Part shown: positions 1 through 8,260 of the stretch, in pieces | Numbering within the stretch: position 1 is the stretch's first letter | Layout: the number at the start of each line of letters is the position of its first letter | From: an uncultured Candidatus Actinomarina sp. | GTDB lineage: Bacteria > Actinomycetota > Acidimicrobiia > Actinomarinales > Actinomarinaceae | Reading direction: 5' to 3' | NCBI GenBank assembly: GCA_902587025.1 | Contig: CACIJJ010000002.1 | Coordinates: 87,473-139,803 of the forward strand | DNA length: 52,331 nt | Made by a program: the position numbers and the translations under genes | Notes under the pieces: generated by a model | Database searches by the model: none | What the model saw: the letters and a program-made list of their open reading frames with translations, nothing else | Told to the model about the DNA's origin: nothing

Positions 1-1130
1 GACATTCTTATATAAGTAAAATTTGTTCTTCTGTTTGCAGCAATGTAGTCTGACATATCTACCGGTACCCATTCATCATCATCACCGTGAAAAAGTAGAA
101 CAGGAACCTCTGATTTAACTAATGCTTCTCTAAAATCCATGGTGTCAAAATCTACACCATACCTAATCTCAGTGAAAAGTTTTATATAAGGAAAAAATAA
201 TTCTGGAATAAATGGATATCTAGCTTTTCCATTAACTTCAACACTTTCCCAAAAACTTATAACAGGAGCTTCAAAGATAATTCCATCTACTCTATCTGAA
301 TTAGGATTATTTTGGAGCCAACTTGTTACCGGTCCGCCACCACCGCTTGTTCCCCACAACACTATTTTTTCGGGATTAATATTTTCTTCAACATATTTAA
401 TAGCATTATCAAGGTCTATCCACTCTGTCACTCCATATTGATACAGACCAGAGGGATCTTTTGGTGCGTTAGCATCATTTCTATAAGATATAATCATTGA
501 TCTGAAACCAAGACTTTCAAAATCAGGTGCACGAAGCATAGCCGTAAAGTCTCTCTCAAACGCTCCTCTAAAACCATGAACAAATATAACAACCCCGGTA
601 TCACCTTTAGAGGTTAAATATGCTGGAAACATTCCAAGATCTGATTCATACTCAATATATTCATAGTCAGTGTTTGAGACTGATTTAGGAGTGTACTTTC
701 CACTCTCATCAATTCCTTCATAATCATCTGTTCCAAGAATGCTATAAACTCCATCTTCAATTTTTAGTAGGGCAGAAGATGCTACTCTTTCACCAATTTC
801 TAATTTTCCATTGAGTTGTAGAATTTCTCTTGTAATTATGTCGCCCTCGAGAGAAATAATTTTGTTTACAACGGCACTTCCATTTGCTCCAAGAACACCA
901 TAAACCCCATCTTCTAACATGACACCCCACATTTCCTCTTCGACATTGAGTGAGATTGTTCCCTGCGTGATATTCTCAATTGTTACTCTATCTTCTGCCA
1001 CTCCTACTTCACTTGTGTTTTCAAATTCAGGATTTAAACCAACTTCATAAGTAACACCAGAAAAAAACCATCCACCACCTAAAATCCCCAGTAATACCAA
1101 AATACCTACACCTGTTATTACTTTTTTCAT
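1..1130 (-). CDS. Membrane-anchored alpha/beta hydrolase (3' part cut off by window edge)
   Basis: The reverse strand is open for 376 codons from the ATG at 1130 to the window edge with no stop, so the C-terminus is missing. The protein starts MKKVITG followed by a hydrophobic segment (about residues 4-24), so it is probably anchored with the enzyme outside the cytoplasm. After about 140 residues of non-catalytic sequence comes an alpha/beta hydrolase core: the HGFRGAF oxyanion region and the nucleophile elbow GTSGGGG near residue 262. Near the edge, HGDDDEWVP looks like the acid-loop region. The start ATG overlaps the stop of the upstream hydrolase (TAATG), so the two are probably co-translated. 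Substrate unknown; an esterase or peptidase is possible. Confidence 0.8.
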   Translation of the reverse strand, partial: MKKVITGVGILVLLGILGGGWFFSGVTYEVGLNPEFENTSEVGVAEDRVTIENITQGTISLNVEEEMWGVMLEDGVYGVLGANGSAVVNKIISLEGDIITREILQLNGKLEIGERVASSALLKIEDGVYSILGTDDYEGIDESGKYTPKSVSNTDYEYIEYESDLGMFPAYLTSKGDTGVVIFVHGFRGAFERDFTAMLRAPDFESLGFRSMIISYRNDANAPKDPSGLYQYGVTEWIDLDNAIKYVEENINPEKIVLWGTSGGGGPVTSWLQNNPNSDRVDGIIFEAPVISFWESVEVNGKARYPFIPELFFPYIKLFTEIRYGVDFDTMDFREALVKSEVPVLLFHGDDDEWVPVDMSDYIAANRRTNFTYIRM

Positions 1131-2086
1131 TAGTTAAGATGCCTTGAAAAGAACTGTACAAGTTTTATAGAAAATTCTTTAGGATAATCATATAACACCC
1201 TAGTATGACCAAGTTCTTCATAACGATTAATTTCTAATTCGATTCCAATTTCAGTTGCTGAATCAATTAAATCATCAGTATGGTGTGGAAGCACTCTATC
1301 GTTATCCATACCATTAAATATTAATATCGGTTGTTTATTTCCTGCTTTCAGAGAGTCTTCTGGATTGTTTGCTAATAAATTTATACCCTCGAAAATTAAA
1401 ACATAATGATAAAGAGGTGTCCACAACAACTCTGAAAATCCTTGGTAGATTAACTCTTCTCTCACTAGGGTTTCAAAATCAAATGGAGCATCCAATACAG
1501 CTATTGCTGAGAAATTGTTTGATTTTGAGGGAGTTAATAAACCTACTAATGCACCCAAAGATGAGCCATAGATTCCAATGTTATCTGGTGAAATACCTTT
1601 TTCATTTACTATCCAATCTAAAGACGCAACAACATCATCAGATTCTTTTTGTCCAGCTGAATGGAATCCGTCTTCGCAAGTGCTTTCTCCATGGTCTCTA
1701 AAATCGATAGCAAGAACATTAAATCCATTTTTGTAAAGCATTCCTGCAGTCAGCAACATATCTGGAGAGTGCTTACCGCTACCTAGTCCATGCAGAACTA
1801 AAACTGTAGGGCCATTGTTATTTTGTGCATCTAACCACCAAGAATTTAAGGCTATATTTTCATCTGAAAGTTCAATATTTACAACTTCATAATCATTAAC
1901 AAAATATTCTGAAGGATCCCAAAAAACATCCTTATCGGAAAGAGAAAAATTATCTGGTCTATTGTTTTGATCTACTTCAGGCACTGCACATTCAACTAAA
2001 GTAGCTTGAGTGTAAACGCTGTAACCAGCGAAGAAATATCCCCCTACAAGTAAAAGTAACAATATGACTATTAGTGCTTTTTTCAT
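1130..2086 (-). CDS. Membrane-anchored alpha/beta hydrolase
   Basis: A 318-residue serine hydrolase-like protein. I chose the ATG at 2086 because it gives a clean lysine-plus-hydrophobic N-terminus (MKKALIVILLLLLVGGYFF); an in-frame start 24 bases upstream would add eight unlikely residues. The segment HGLGSG (oxyanion loop), GSSLG (nucleophile elbow), GMDNDRV (acid) and GHTRVL (histidine) form the expected triad in order. The N-terminus resembles that of the next gene downstream, so the two are probably paralogues with the catalytic domain outside the membrane. The fold is clear, the substrate is not. Confidence 0.82.
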   Translation of the reverse strand: MKKALIVILLLLLVGGYFFAGYSVYTQATLVECAVPEVDQNNRPDNFSLSDKDVFWDPSEYFVNDYEVVNIELSDENIALNSWWLDAQNNNGPTVLVLHGLGSGKHSPDMLLTAGMLYKNGFNVLAIDFRDHGESTCEDGFHSAGQKESDDVVASLDWIVNEKGISPDNIGIYGSSLGALVGLLTPSKSNNFSAIAVLDAPFDFETLVREELIYQGFSELLWTPLYHYVLIFEGINLLANNPEDSLKAGNKQPILIFNGMDNDRVLPHHTDDLIDSATEIGIELEINRYEELGHTRVLYDYPKEFSIKLVQFFSRHLN

Positions 2087-2091
2087 TGTTA

Positions 2092-2097
2092 ATATTA
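2092..2097 (-). promoter_or_regulatory. Putative -10 box, leaderless hydrolase transcript
   Basis: TAATAT on the minus strand ends 5 nt before the ATG at 2086. The spacing would place transcription start at or next to the start codon. No Shine-Dalgarno sequence is visible. Confidence 0.4.
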
Positions 2098-2164
2098 TTT
2101 CAGAATACACTACTTGATGTATCTTCGTAAAATATTAAGTATTTATTAAGTTCAGTAGATTACT

Positions 2165-2170
2165 TATAAT
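2165..2170 (+). promoter_or_regulatory. Putative -10 box (TATAAT), leaderless
   Basis: A perfect TATAAT lies 6 nt before the ATG at 2177. There is no room for a ribosome binding site, so the mRNA is probably leaderless. Confidence 0.55.
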
Positions 2171-2176
2171 TAAATA

Positions 2177-2980
2177 ATGAAAAAAATCATATCGTTTGCA
2201 TCTGATTTTGGTTTATCAGATGGTTCCGTCGGTGTTGTAAAAGGTGTGATCAATAGAATTGATTCAGAGTTAAAAATCAACGACATTTCTCATGGTATTC
2301 CAGCACAAAATATAAAGTATGGAAGTTTGTTATTGATGAGGGCTATTCAGTACATTCCACAAGGTGTTCTTTTAGCGGTTGTTGATCCAGGCGTGGGGAC
2401 GGAAAGAAAACCTGTTGCTATTGAAACTGATTGGGGAGTGATGATAGGACCTGATAATGGATTACTAAATCTTGCATGTGCAACTGTCGGAGGAGCAAAA
2501 AGAGCCTATCTCCTTGAAAATGAAAATTGGATTATCCCCAGTGACGGAAACACCTTTCATGCTAGAGATGTATTTTCTCCTTTTGCAGCTGGGATTGCCT
2601 CAGGTCAACTTGATATCAAAGATTGTGGTGAGGAAGTTGATCTTATGAATCTTCAACAATATTTGATTCCATTAACAGAAAAGAAAGATGATGAAGTAAA
2701 GGGTGAGGTTTTATGGGTGGATCATTATGGTAATTGTCAGACTAACATTTCACCGGATGAATTAACTGATCTTGGAAAAAGTATTGGAGATGTCTTAAGT
2801 GTTATTATTCAAAATCAAGAAATTAAAATGACCTGGTCTGAAACATATCAAAGCGATGGAGTAAATCAAGTAGGATTGATCACTGATTCGTGGGGTATGA
2901 TTTCAATTTTTGCAAAAAACAATAATGCCTCAAAAATAATAAGTGTTGTTGATGGCGAAAAAATAGATATCAAGAAATAA
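2177..2980 (+). CDS. SAM hydrolase / SAM hydroxide adenosyltransferase family (DUF62)
   Basis: This 267-residue protein matches the whole length of the S-adenosylmethionine hydroxide adenosyltransferase family, related to fluorinase and chlorinase. Members of the common bacterial branch split SAM into adenosine and methionine using water. Family signatures are visible: SFASDFGLSDG at the N-terminus, VVDPGVGT, IGPDNGLL, FHARDVFSPFAA and, in the C-terminal domain, DHYGNCQTNI. The protein should be cytosolic. It is transcribed divergently from the hydrolase pair. The SAM hydrolase assignment is by family; halide use has not been excluded by sequence reading alone. Confidence 0.88.
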   Translation: MKKIISFASDFGLSDGSVGVVKGVINRIDSELKINDISHGIPAQNIKYGSLLLMRAIQYIPQGVLLAVVDPGVGTERKPVAIETDWGVMIGPDNGLLNLACATVGGAKRAYLLENENWIIPSDGNTFHARDVFSPFAAGIASGQLDIKDCGEEVDLMNLQQYLIPLTEKKDDEVKGEVLWVDHYGNCQTNISPDELTDLGKSIGDVLSVIIQNQEIKMTWSETYQSDGVNQVGLITDSWGMISIFAKNNNASKIISVVDGEKIDIKK

Positions 2981-3056
2981 TATTTAAGACAATTGCACCT
3001 GAGACAAAAATAATTACAGCTAACAAAACTATAAATATTAATGTCCAAGGTCTCAT
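2970..3056 (-). CDS. Possible 28-residue single-TM peptide
   Basis: A short reverse ORF encodes MRPWTLIFIVLLAVIIFV followed by ten more mostly hydrophobic residues, enough for one membrane helix. It overlaps the last 11 bases of the SAM hydrolase gene and ends before the preferred start of the glutaredoxin-like gene at 3074. The 93-base gap it fills is otherwise unexplained in a genome that wastes little space. I recognise no family, and AT-rich DNA often gives hydrophobic ORFs by chance, so this is tentative. Confidence 0.3.
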   Translation of the reverse strand: MRPWTLIFIVLLAVIIFVSGAIVLNIIS

Positions 3057-3073
3057 TTGACTATATTAGAGAT

Positions 3074-3331
3074 ATGCCCACTTTACATATTGTTGTTACC
3101 AAAAATTGTGAGTTATGTGACAAAGGTTTAAAAAGTCTAGGTTATTTAAATAACTTTTTTACTATTCAAAAAATTGATGTTGAAGATGGTTATGAAGAAT
3201 TTTTATTGAGAGTACCTGTGGTTTTATATGGTAAAAAAGTTTTAGATGAGGGAATCTTGAGTCAATTTAATATTGTGAAAAATTTTCTAAAATACAATGT
3301 TCTTAAGATCTTATTGCTTAAGGATATTTAA
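3074..3331 (+). CDS. Glutaredoxin-like thioredoxin-fold protein
   Basis: An 85-residue protein starting MPTLHIVV, followed by TKNCELCDKGL: a beta strand and then a CxxC pair, as in glutaredoxins. It continues with KIDVED and RVPVV, which includes the cis-proline of thioredoxin folds. It resembles the small glutaredoxin-like (DUF836-type) family, probably a cytosolic thiol reductant. An ATG at 3041 is possible but would add 11 residues before the first strand, so 3074 is preferred. It ends 4 bases before the stop of rimK on the opposite strand. Confidence 0.7.
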   Translation: MPTLHIVVTKNCELCDKGLKSLGYLNNFFTIQKIDVEDGYEEFLLRVPVVLYGKKVLDEGILSQFNIVKNFLKYNVLKILLLKDI

Positions 3332-3335
3332 AAAA

Positions 3336-4238
3336 CTAAATATCTATTGGCTTTGATTTATCAGTGTTTTCTACTTTATCTTCTAAAAATGAAATAATTT
3401 CATCTGCAACATCAATATCTGTTGCAGTTTCTATTCCTTCTAATCCTGGAGAGGAATTTACTTCGAGCACTAAAGGACCTCTGTTTGATTGAATTAGATC
3501 AACACCTGCAACATCTAGTTTAAGAATCTTTGCTGCTTTAACTGCACTCTCTTCCTCTTCAGGAGATATATCGTAATTTTCAACTCTTCCTCCTAAGTGT
3601 ACATTTGATCTAAATTCTCCAGGTTTTGCAATTCGTTTCATTGAGGCGACAACTTTATCTCCCACAACAATTGCTCTTATATCTTCACCTTTAGACTCAC
3701 TGATAAACTCCTGAACAAGAATATTTGCATCGATTTTTTTCATTGTCTCAATTACACTTATTGCAGCATCCATTGTTTCAGTTAAGACAACACCTCTTCC
3801 TTGAGTTCCCTCAAGTAATTTTATAACAAATGGTGGTTGCCCTACACTTTTTAAAACAGATTCAACATCTCTAGAAAAATGAACATAACCGGTTATTGGC
3901 ATCTCTACACCTGTATTTCCAATAAGCTGTAAAGCTCTCAATTTATCTCTAGATCTACTAATTCCCGCTGATGAGTTTGCTGAAACAGAACCCATTAATT
4001 CAAATTGTCTTACAACAGCCGCTCCATAAAATGTCCATGTTGCAGCAATTCTTGGTATTACAGAATCATAATTTAATTCACGACCAGCAGAGAATATTCT
4101 TGGCTTTGCTTTTGCAATATTCATGTAACACCTTAAATAACTTACAACCTCAGTATCATGACCTCTCTTAATTGCAGTATCATAAAGACGTTTTGTTGAA
4201 TATAGTCTTATGTCTTGTGATAAGATTCCTATCTTCAT
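3336..4238 (-). CDS. rimK: RimK-type ATP-grasp alpha-L-glutamate ligase
   Basis: A 300-residue ATP-grasp ligase of the RimK family, whose founding member adds glutamates to the C-terminus of ribosomal protein S6. The order is typical: N-terminal MKIGILS strand, PRIAAT, the [17 protein letters not shown] loop, LVQEFI hinge, [10 protein letters not shown], and the metal-binding [15 protein letters not shown]. Length is normal for RimK. Its start overlaps the upstream protease-like gene by four bases (ATGA), so the pair is translationally coupled. S6 as the target is inferred from the family; the S6 tail cannot be checked here. Confidence 0.88.
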   Translation of the reverse strand: MKIGILSQDIRLYSTKRLYDTAIKRGHDTEVVSYLRCYMNIAKAKPRIFSAGRELNYDSVIPRIAATWTFYGAAVVRQFELMGSVSANSSAGISRSRDKLRALQLIGNTGVEMPITGYVHFSRDVESVLKSVGQPPFVIKLLEGTQGRGVVLTETMDAAISVIETMKKIDANILVQEFISESKGEDIRAIVVGDKVVASMKRIAKPGEFRSNVHLGGRVENYDISPEEEESAVKAAKILKLDVAGVDLIQSNRGPLVLEVNSSPGLEGIETATDIDVADEIISFLEDKVENTDKSKPIDI

Positions 4239-4681
4239 TTTTTATTTCCGTTTGGTTTTGTCATGAAGCTAATTGATGGATTTACAATCCATCTTCTTCC
4301 CAAAGCTTTTCTTCCAATTAACATTGTGTAATCCATTGGACCTCTGTCTGTAAGAGTCAATTCAATATTTTTGGTAATTCCATCCATTAAAATATCAGTT
4401 TTTATATAAGGCCTTCTTTCAACATCTCCATTGGAGCTTCTTATTCTTTTAAATCCTGCAAGTGGAGCGGAAGTTTTTCTAACAGTGTTGTTTCTTTTTT
4501 TAACTGTAAATTTTACGTATTTCACATCTTTTCTCGTAACAAACTTAATATCATCAGCGTCTATTGTTGCAAGATTTGCACCTGTATCAATTTTTGCAAT
4601 TACGCTTTTTATTTTTAAATCAGGGAGTGCGACCTGTTCTTTCCAGCCAACAACTTTTTTTTCTCGCTTCTTTTTGACCAT
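4235..4681 (-). CDS. RimB-like retropepsin-fold protease (ATP-dependent zinc protease family)
   Basis: A 148-residue protein of the family annotated as ATP-dependent zinc protease (PF05618-type), which has a single-domain retropepsin-like fold. The aspartic protease signature IDTGA is at about residues 31-35, and [16 protein letters not shown] near the end matches the family's second conserved block. In proteobacteria this family (RimB) works with RimK, trimming or regulating glutamate tails. The overlap with rimK supports that partnership. The N-terminus is very basic (MVKKKREKK), with no signal peptide, so it should be cytosolic. Confidence 0.8.
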   Translation of the reverse strand: MVKKKREKKVVGWKEQVALPDLKIKSVIAKIDTGANLATIDADDIKFVTRKDVKYVKFTVKKRNNTVRKTSAPLAGFKRIRSSNGDVERRPYIKTDILMDGITKNIELTLTDRGPMDYTMLIGRKALGRRWIVNPSISFMTKPNGNKK

Positions 4682-4853
4682 AATTTACAAAACAACGTAA
4701 AAGAGAACAATGCTAAAAGCGATTAAAAATATATGAATATATATTGCAGGTAACATAAAAAAATAATAGTTTGAATCTTATAACAATCAACCTGAAAATT
4801 TAAGTTTGAACCAATTATTTCTTCCAATTAAGGTAAAAGGTATAAGAAGAAAT

Positions 4854-7271
4854 ATGAAAAAATATACACTTTTGACACTTATTTTTATGGTTTTTTCTAT
4901 TTGTGGTGGTGAAGACTCCTCTCAAATGACTACCGATGAAAATCAAACAACTCAAAATTTACAAAATGAGGATATAAATACTTCTGAAAATGTTGTATCA
5001 AAAGAACAGGAACCTACCCAGCCACAGCAGCAAGAACCTTCTCAACAACAGAAGCCTAACCAACCACAGCAACCAGGAGAGCCACCTAATGGACAGTCAC
5101 AGCAGCAAGAACCTCCTCAAAGCCAGCAGTCTAATGAAGAATCTGATAAAAAAATAGAAAAAGCAATTGGAATAATCAATGCAGCTGATGAAGCAATTTT
5201 AGAGTGTATAAGTAATGCATTTGGAGGGGACATATATAAAAAAGTTGTTGAGGATTTAAATCCTGATGATTTTGAAGCAGGTGTAGTCATTGAGTGTCGA
5301 GAAAATCCCGAAACTAATCAAAAAAATGATAATAAAACAAGTAATGAAAATAATGAAGATGAAGGTCAGATTAGAAACTCTTGGTACGATTTGAACATAT
5401 ACTCATATTCACCACAATATAATGCTGCTTCATTGAACAGTTATTCATCATTTGGTTTAAACGAAACCGCAGATATTTTACTATCTGGTTTTGGTTTAAA
5501 TGATTCTGGTGGAAAGCTCAAAATAAACCATCCCGTCTCAGTATCTTCAAACGGCGAAAAACTTGCAGTTACAGATAGATTTAATAATAGAATCCTAATT
5601 TGGAATTCAATTCCCAACCAAAAAACAGCTCCAGATATCGTGATTGGTCAAAAAAACTTTGATACACACAACTCTGGAAACGGACTAGATGAACTTGATT
5701 TCCCAGGACAGGTTATTATCACTCCAGATGCTAAATTATTGGTTGCTGATTCAGATAACGATAGAGTTCTTGTTTGGACAAATTTTCCACAAACACCTGG
5801 TCAAACTGCAGATTACGCAATACCAATAACAAATTATGTTAGCATGAATAATTCTTGGCCTTGGGGAGTCTGGTCAGATGGTAACAAAACTATCGTAACT
5901 GCTACTGTTTCTGGAACAATATTAATTTGGAACAGTTTTCCTGGTTCAAACACACCACCAGATGTTGTTTTAACGTCAAAGCAGATAGGGACACCAAGAT
6001 CGATATTATCTAACGGTGATTACCTAATGATTGGAGATGAAAATGCTAATGGCGAATGTGTAGGAGTTAATGGAAATAGGTCAACACATGTTTTTACTTC
6101 ATGGCCAACTGAATCACGAGATCCAGATGCTTGTGTGGATAATTGGATTTCAGGAACTATTCATGAAAATAAAATATATTCAATACCTGCTGGAGGTGAG
6201 TCGCTCTATTTTTGGGACAATCTTTACACATCAACATCAGAATTAAAGTCAAATGTTAAATTAGCTGAACCAGGTCAAGGTTCAAGATGGATGGGAGGTG
6301 ATGATGGCGGGGCGACAGTTGCAGGAAATAAGCTATTTATTGCTGAATATAATGGAAATAGAATTTCTGTTTTTGACTCTTTACCTTTATCTCCATCAAC
6401 AAAGCCAAATTGGTCATTACTAGCAGACAATACCGAAAGCTTTACTTTGTTAGAAGAAGATTTCATTATCCAAAATCCTGTAATTGAATCTGATGAAAAT
6501 ATATTTGTTGTAAGCTCGGACTTTGACAGGTCATTATCTGTATGGAAAAAAATACCAGGATCTACAGGTGCAAAACCAGACATTGTCTTCAGAAGATTTG
6601 AGGAAGGTCCCTGGGATAATACTTTCAATAATAAATCTTTGTTTCTAGCTGCTGGAAAAAAAGTCTTTGGTTGGTTTAATTTTGAAAATACTCTAAATTC
6701 AGGAAACTACTCATTTGATATGAATACATCATCAATTGGATCAATTAATTTTTCCTCTTTGAGAGGTGTTGCATATAATGGAGAATTTTTTGCCTTAGGA
6801 GAAACTGATAATAAAAATATCTATATTTGGAAAGGAATCCCAGGATTAAATGATGAACCAGATTATATTATCCAAAATCCTGTTGGCGTTGGAAGAATAG
6901 ATATGAATGAAGAATGGCTTGTTGTTTCTGCTTATCCAGGTGCAGGTAGTCCAGTTCATGTGATTAATCTAGCTAATTTAGATTCTGGGATTATGTTGCC
7001 AGTACCTGGTAACGATGATTTTCCCCAGGGAGTAAGTATTAATGAGAAAGGATTTTTTATTGCCTTACAGGGAAGTAATAAAGTTGTGGGTTGGTCTAGC
7101 GTTCAGGATGCTCTAGATGGATCGTCCCCAACAATGTCATTTGGCGGAACAACCAACAAAACAAACTCTGGAACAAAAATGGCTTCAACTGTTCACTGGG
7201 ATGGATTTCATCTTTGGGTTGGAGAATTTAAATTTTCAAATAGATTGTTGGGATTTGCTCCTTCAAAATAA
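4854..7271 (+). CDS. Secreted lipoprotein with NHL/beta-propeller repeats
   Basis: I chose the ATG at 4854, which gives a lipoprotein signal peptide: MKKYTLLTLIFMVFSIC, with the cysteine as lipid attachment site. The mature 788 residues start with a low-complexity E/Q/P-rich spacer, then a short helical part (about residues 130-185). The rest repeats blades of the form NRILIWNSIP...PDIVIGQ, with at least six recognisable copies (DRVLVWTNFP, GTILIWNSFP, RSLSVWKKIP, NIYIWKGIP). This is a beta-propeller related to NHL repeats, displayed on the cell surface. Such proteins usually bind ligands; no catalytic site is visible. Monocistronic. Confidence 0.8.
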   Translation: MKKYTLLTLIFMVFSICGGEDSSQMTTDENQTTQNLQNEDINTSENVVSKEQEPTQPQQQEPSQQQKPNQPQQPGEPPNGQSQQQEPPQSQQSNEESDKKIEKAIGIINAADEAILECISNAFGGDIYKKVVEDLNPDDFEAGVVIECRENPETNQKNDNKTSNENNEDEGQIRNSWYDLNIYSYSPQYNAASLNSYSSFGLNETADILLSGFGLNDSGGKLKINHPVSVSSNGEKLAVTDRFNNRILIWNSIPNQKTAPDIVIGQKNFDTHNSGNGLDELDFPGQVIITPDAKLLVADSDNDRVLVWTNFPQTPGQTADYAIPITNYVSMNNSWPWGVWSDGNKTIVTATVSGTILIWNSFPGSNTPPDVVLTSKQIGTPRSILSNGDYLMIGDENANGECVGVNGNRSTHVFTSWPTESRDPDACVDNWISGTIHENKIYSIPAGGESLYFWDNLYTSTSELKSNVKLAEPGQGSRWMGGDDGGATVAGNKLFIAEYNGNRISVFDSLPLSPSTKPNWSLLADNTESFTLLEEDFIIQNPVIESDENIFVVSSDFDRSLSVWKKIPGSTGAKPDIVFRRFEEGPWDNTFNNKSLFLAAGKKVFGWFNFENTLNSGNYSFDMNTSSIGSINFSSLRGVAYNGEFFALGETDNKNIYIWKGIPGLNDEPDYIIQNPVGVGRIDMNEEWLVVSAYPGAGSPVHVINLANLDSGIMLPVPGNDDFPQGVSINEKGFFIALQGSNKVVGWSSVQDALDGSSPTMSFGGTTNKTNSGTKMASTVHWDGFHLWVGEFKFSNRLLGFAPSK

Positions 7272-7309
7272 AATGAAATTTAAAAAAAGTCCTAATTTAT
7301 TTAATTGAA

Positions 7310-8260
7310 TTAACCGGTTGGCTCCACAGCTTCTGTAGTGACTTCTTCATCTGTTTCTAGGAGTCCACAGTCTTCGAGTACTTCGTCAGTATTTCCGCCA
7401 CCAAATACTACTCTTTCGAAAACTACTACTGCATAAATCTCATCTTCAGTAAGCTTTCCTGTAAATCCAGGCATTCCACCGATTGATACTTTATTCTCTG
7501 CTCCATACGCGGGTCCAACTTCAGCCTGCCAACCTGCAGATCCTAATTCAATCCACAATGCATGATCACTACAAGTTGGAAAAGTAGTATAAAGTTCTCC
7601 ACCAGTAAATGCAGGACCTACCCCTCCGCCACCATTTACTCCATGGCAACCAGCACATGCTGCAGCACCTGAATAAACTTGTTGTCCAAGTGCAATGTAA
7701 TTTATTGAGCTAGCAGACCCAACACCTTTTCCTTCAAATGCGGATCCATCACAGTTCACGGTTAATTGAGTTTTTCGATCAACATCTAAAATTCCATTTT
7801 CCCCACATTCTTGTGTTGATGATGTATTGACTATCCCAATAACAATAAAGAGAGGAATAAGTACAAAACTAAAATTTAGCCATCTGGGCAAAGATGTTTC
7901 AGTATTTACCTTTATATTCAATGTTTTATTTGCAAAGGAAACTTTGTGAATAACTTTTTTAACATTTTCTTTAGAGGATATTTCAGGAACATTTTGAGTG
8001 TCCTCTTTTACAATTTCTGCAGTATCTTCTTTAGGCTGCTCTAACTCTACTTTTTCTTCTACTGGTGGGGTTGGCTCTTCTGCTGGTGGTGCTTCTTCAG
8101 CAGGTTTTTCTACAGAAGCTACACTTTCTCCTCCAGCCCATGATTGTAAAACTTCATCCACAGTTCTTCCAGAAGCTTCAGCTCTAGCTTCAGCAGATCG
8201 TTGCACCAACGACTCTGGTGCATTTAATAATTCAGCAACTTTACTTAAGAGTTCACTCAT
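7310..8260 (-). CDS. Membrane-anchored monoheme cytochrome c with N-terminal helical tag
   Basis: A 316-residue protein in four parts: a charged helical tag (residues 1-45), a Pro/Glu/Ala linker, a single TM helix (about 129-146) and a cytochrome c domain with CAGCH at 202-206 and the likely axial Met263 in GGMPGF. Two further cysteines (C152, C170) before the heme may pair outside the cell. The first 59 residues are identical to those of the upstream cytochrome. One TM helix puts the tag in the cytoplasm and the heme outside. It is the third gene of the leftward operon, overlapping its neighbour by 8 bases, in the place where cbb3 operons have a CcoP-type cytochrome. Its role is to shuttle electrons to or from that assembly. 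Confidence 0.85.
   Translation of the reverse strand: MSELLSKVAELLNAPESLVQRSAEARAEASGRTVDEVLQSWAGGESVASVEKPAEEAPPAEEPTPPVEEKVELEQPKEDTAEIVKEDTQNVPEISSKENVKKVIHKVSFANKTLNIKVNTETSLPRWLNFSFVLIPLFIVIGIVNTSSTQECGENGILDVDRKTQLTVNCDGSAFEGKGVGSASSINYIALGQQVYSGAAACAGCHGVNGGGGVGPAFTGGELYTTFPTCSDHALWIELGSAGWQAEVGPAYGAENKVSIGGMPGFTGKLTEDEIYAVVVFERVVFGGGNTDEVLEDCGLLETDEEVTTEAVEPTG
8085..8260. repeat. 176-bp perfect direct repeat, copy 1
   Basis: Bases 8085-8260 are identical to 8890-9065, by base-by-base reading. The repeat covers the start codon and first 59 codons of the two cytochrome genes and stops exactly at the start codon on one side. The flanking bases differ. Confidence 0.97.
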
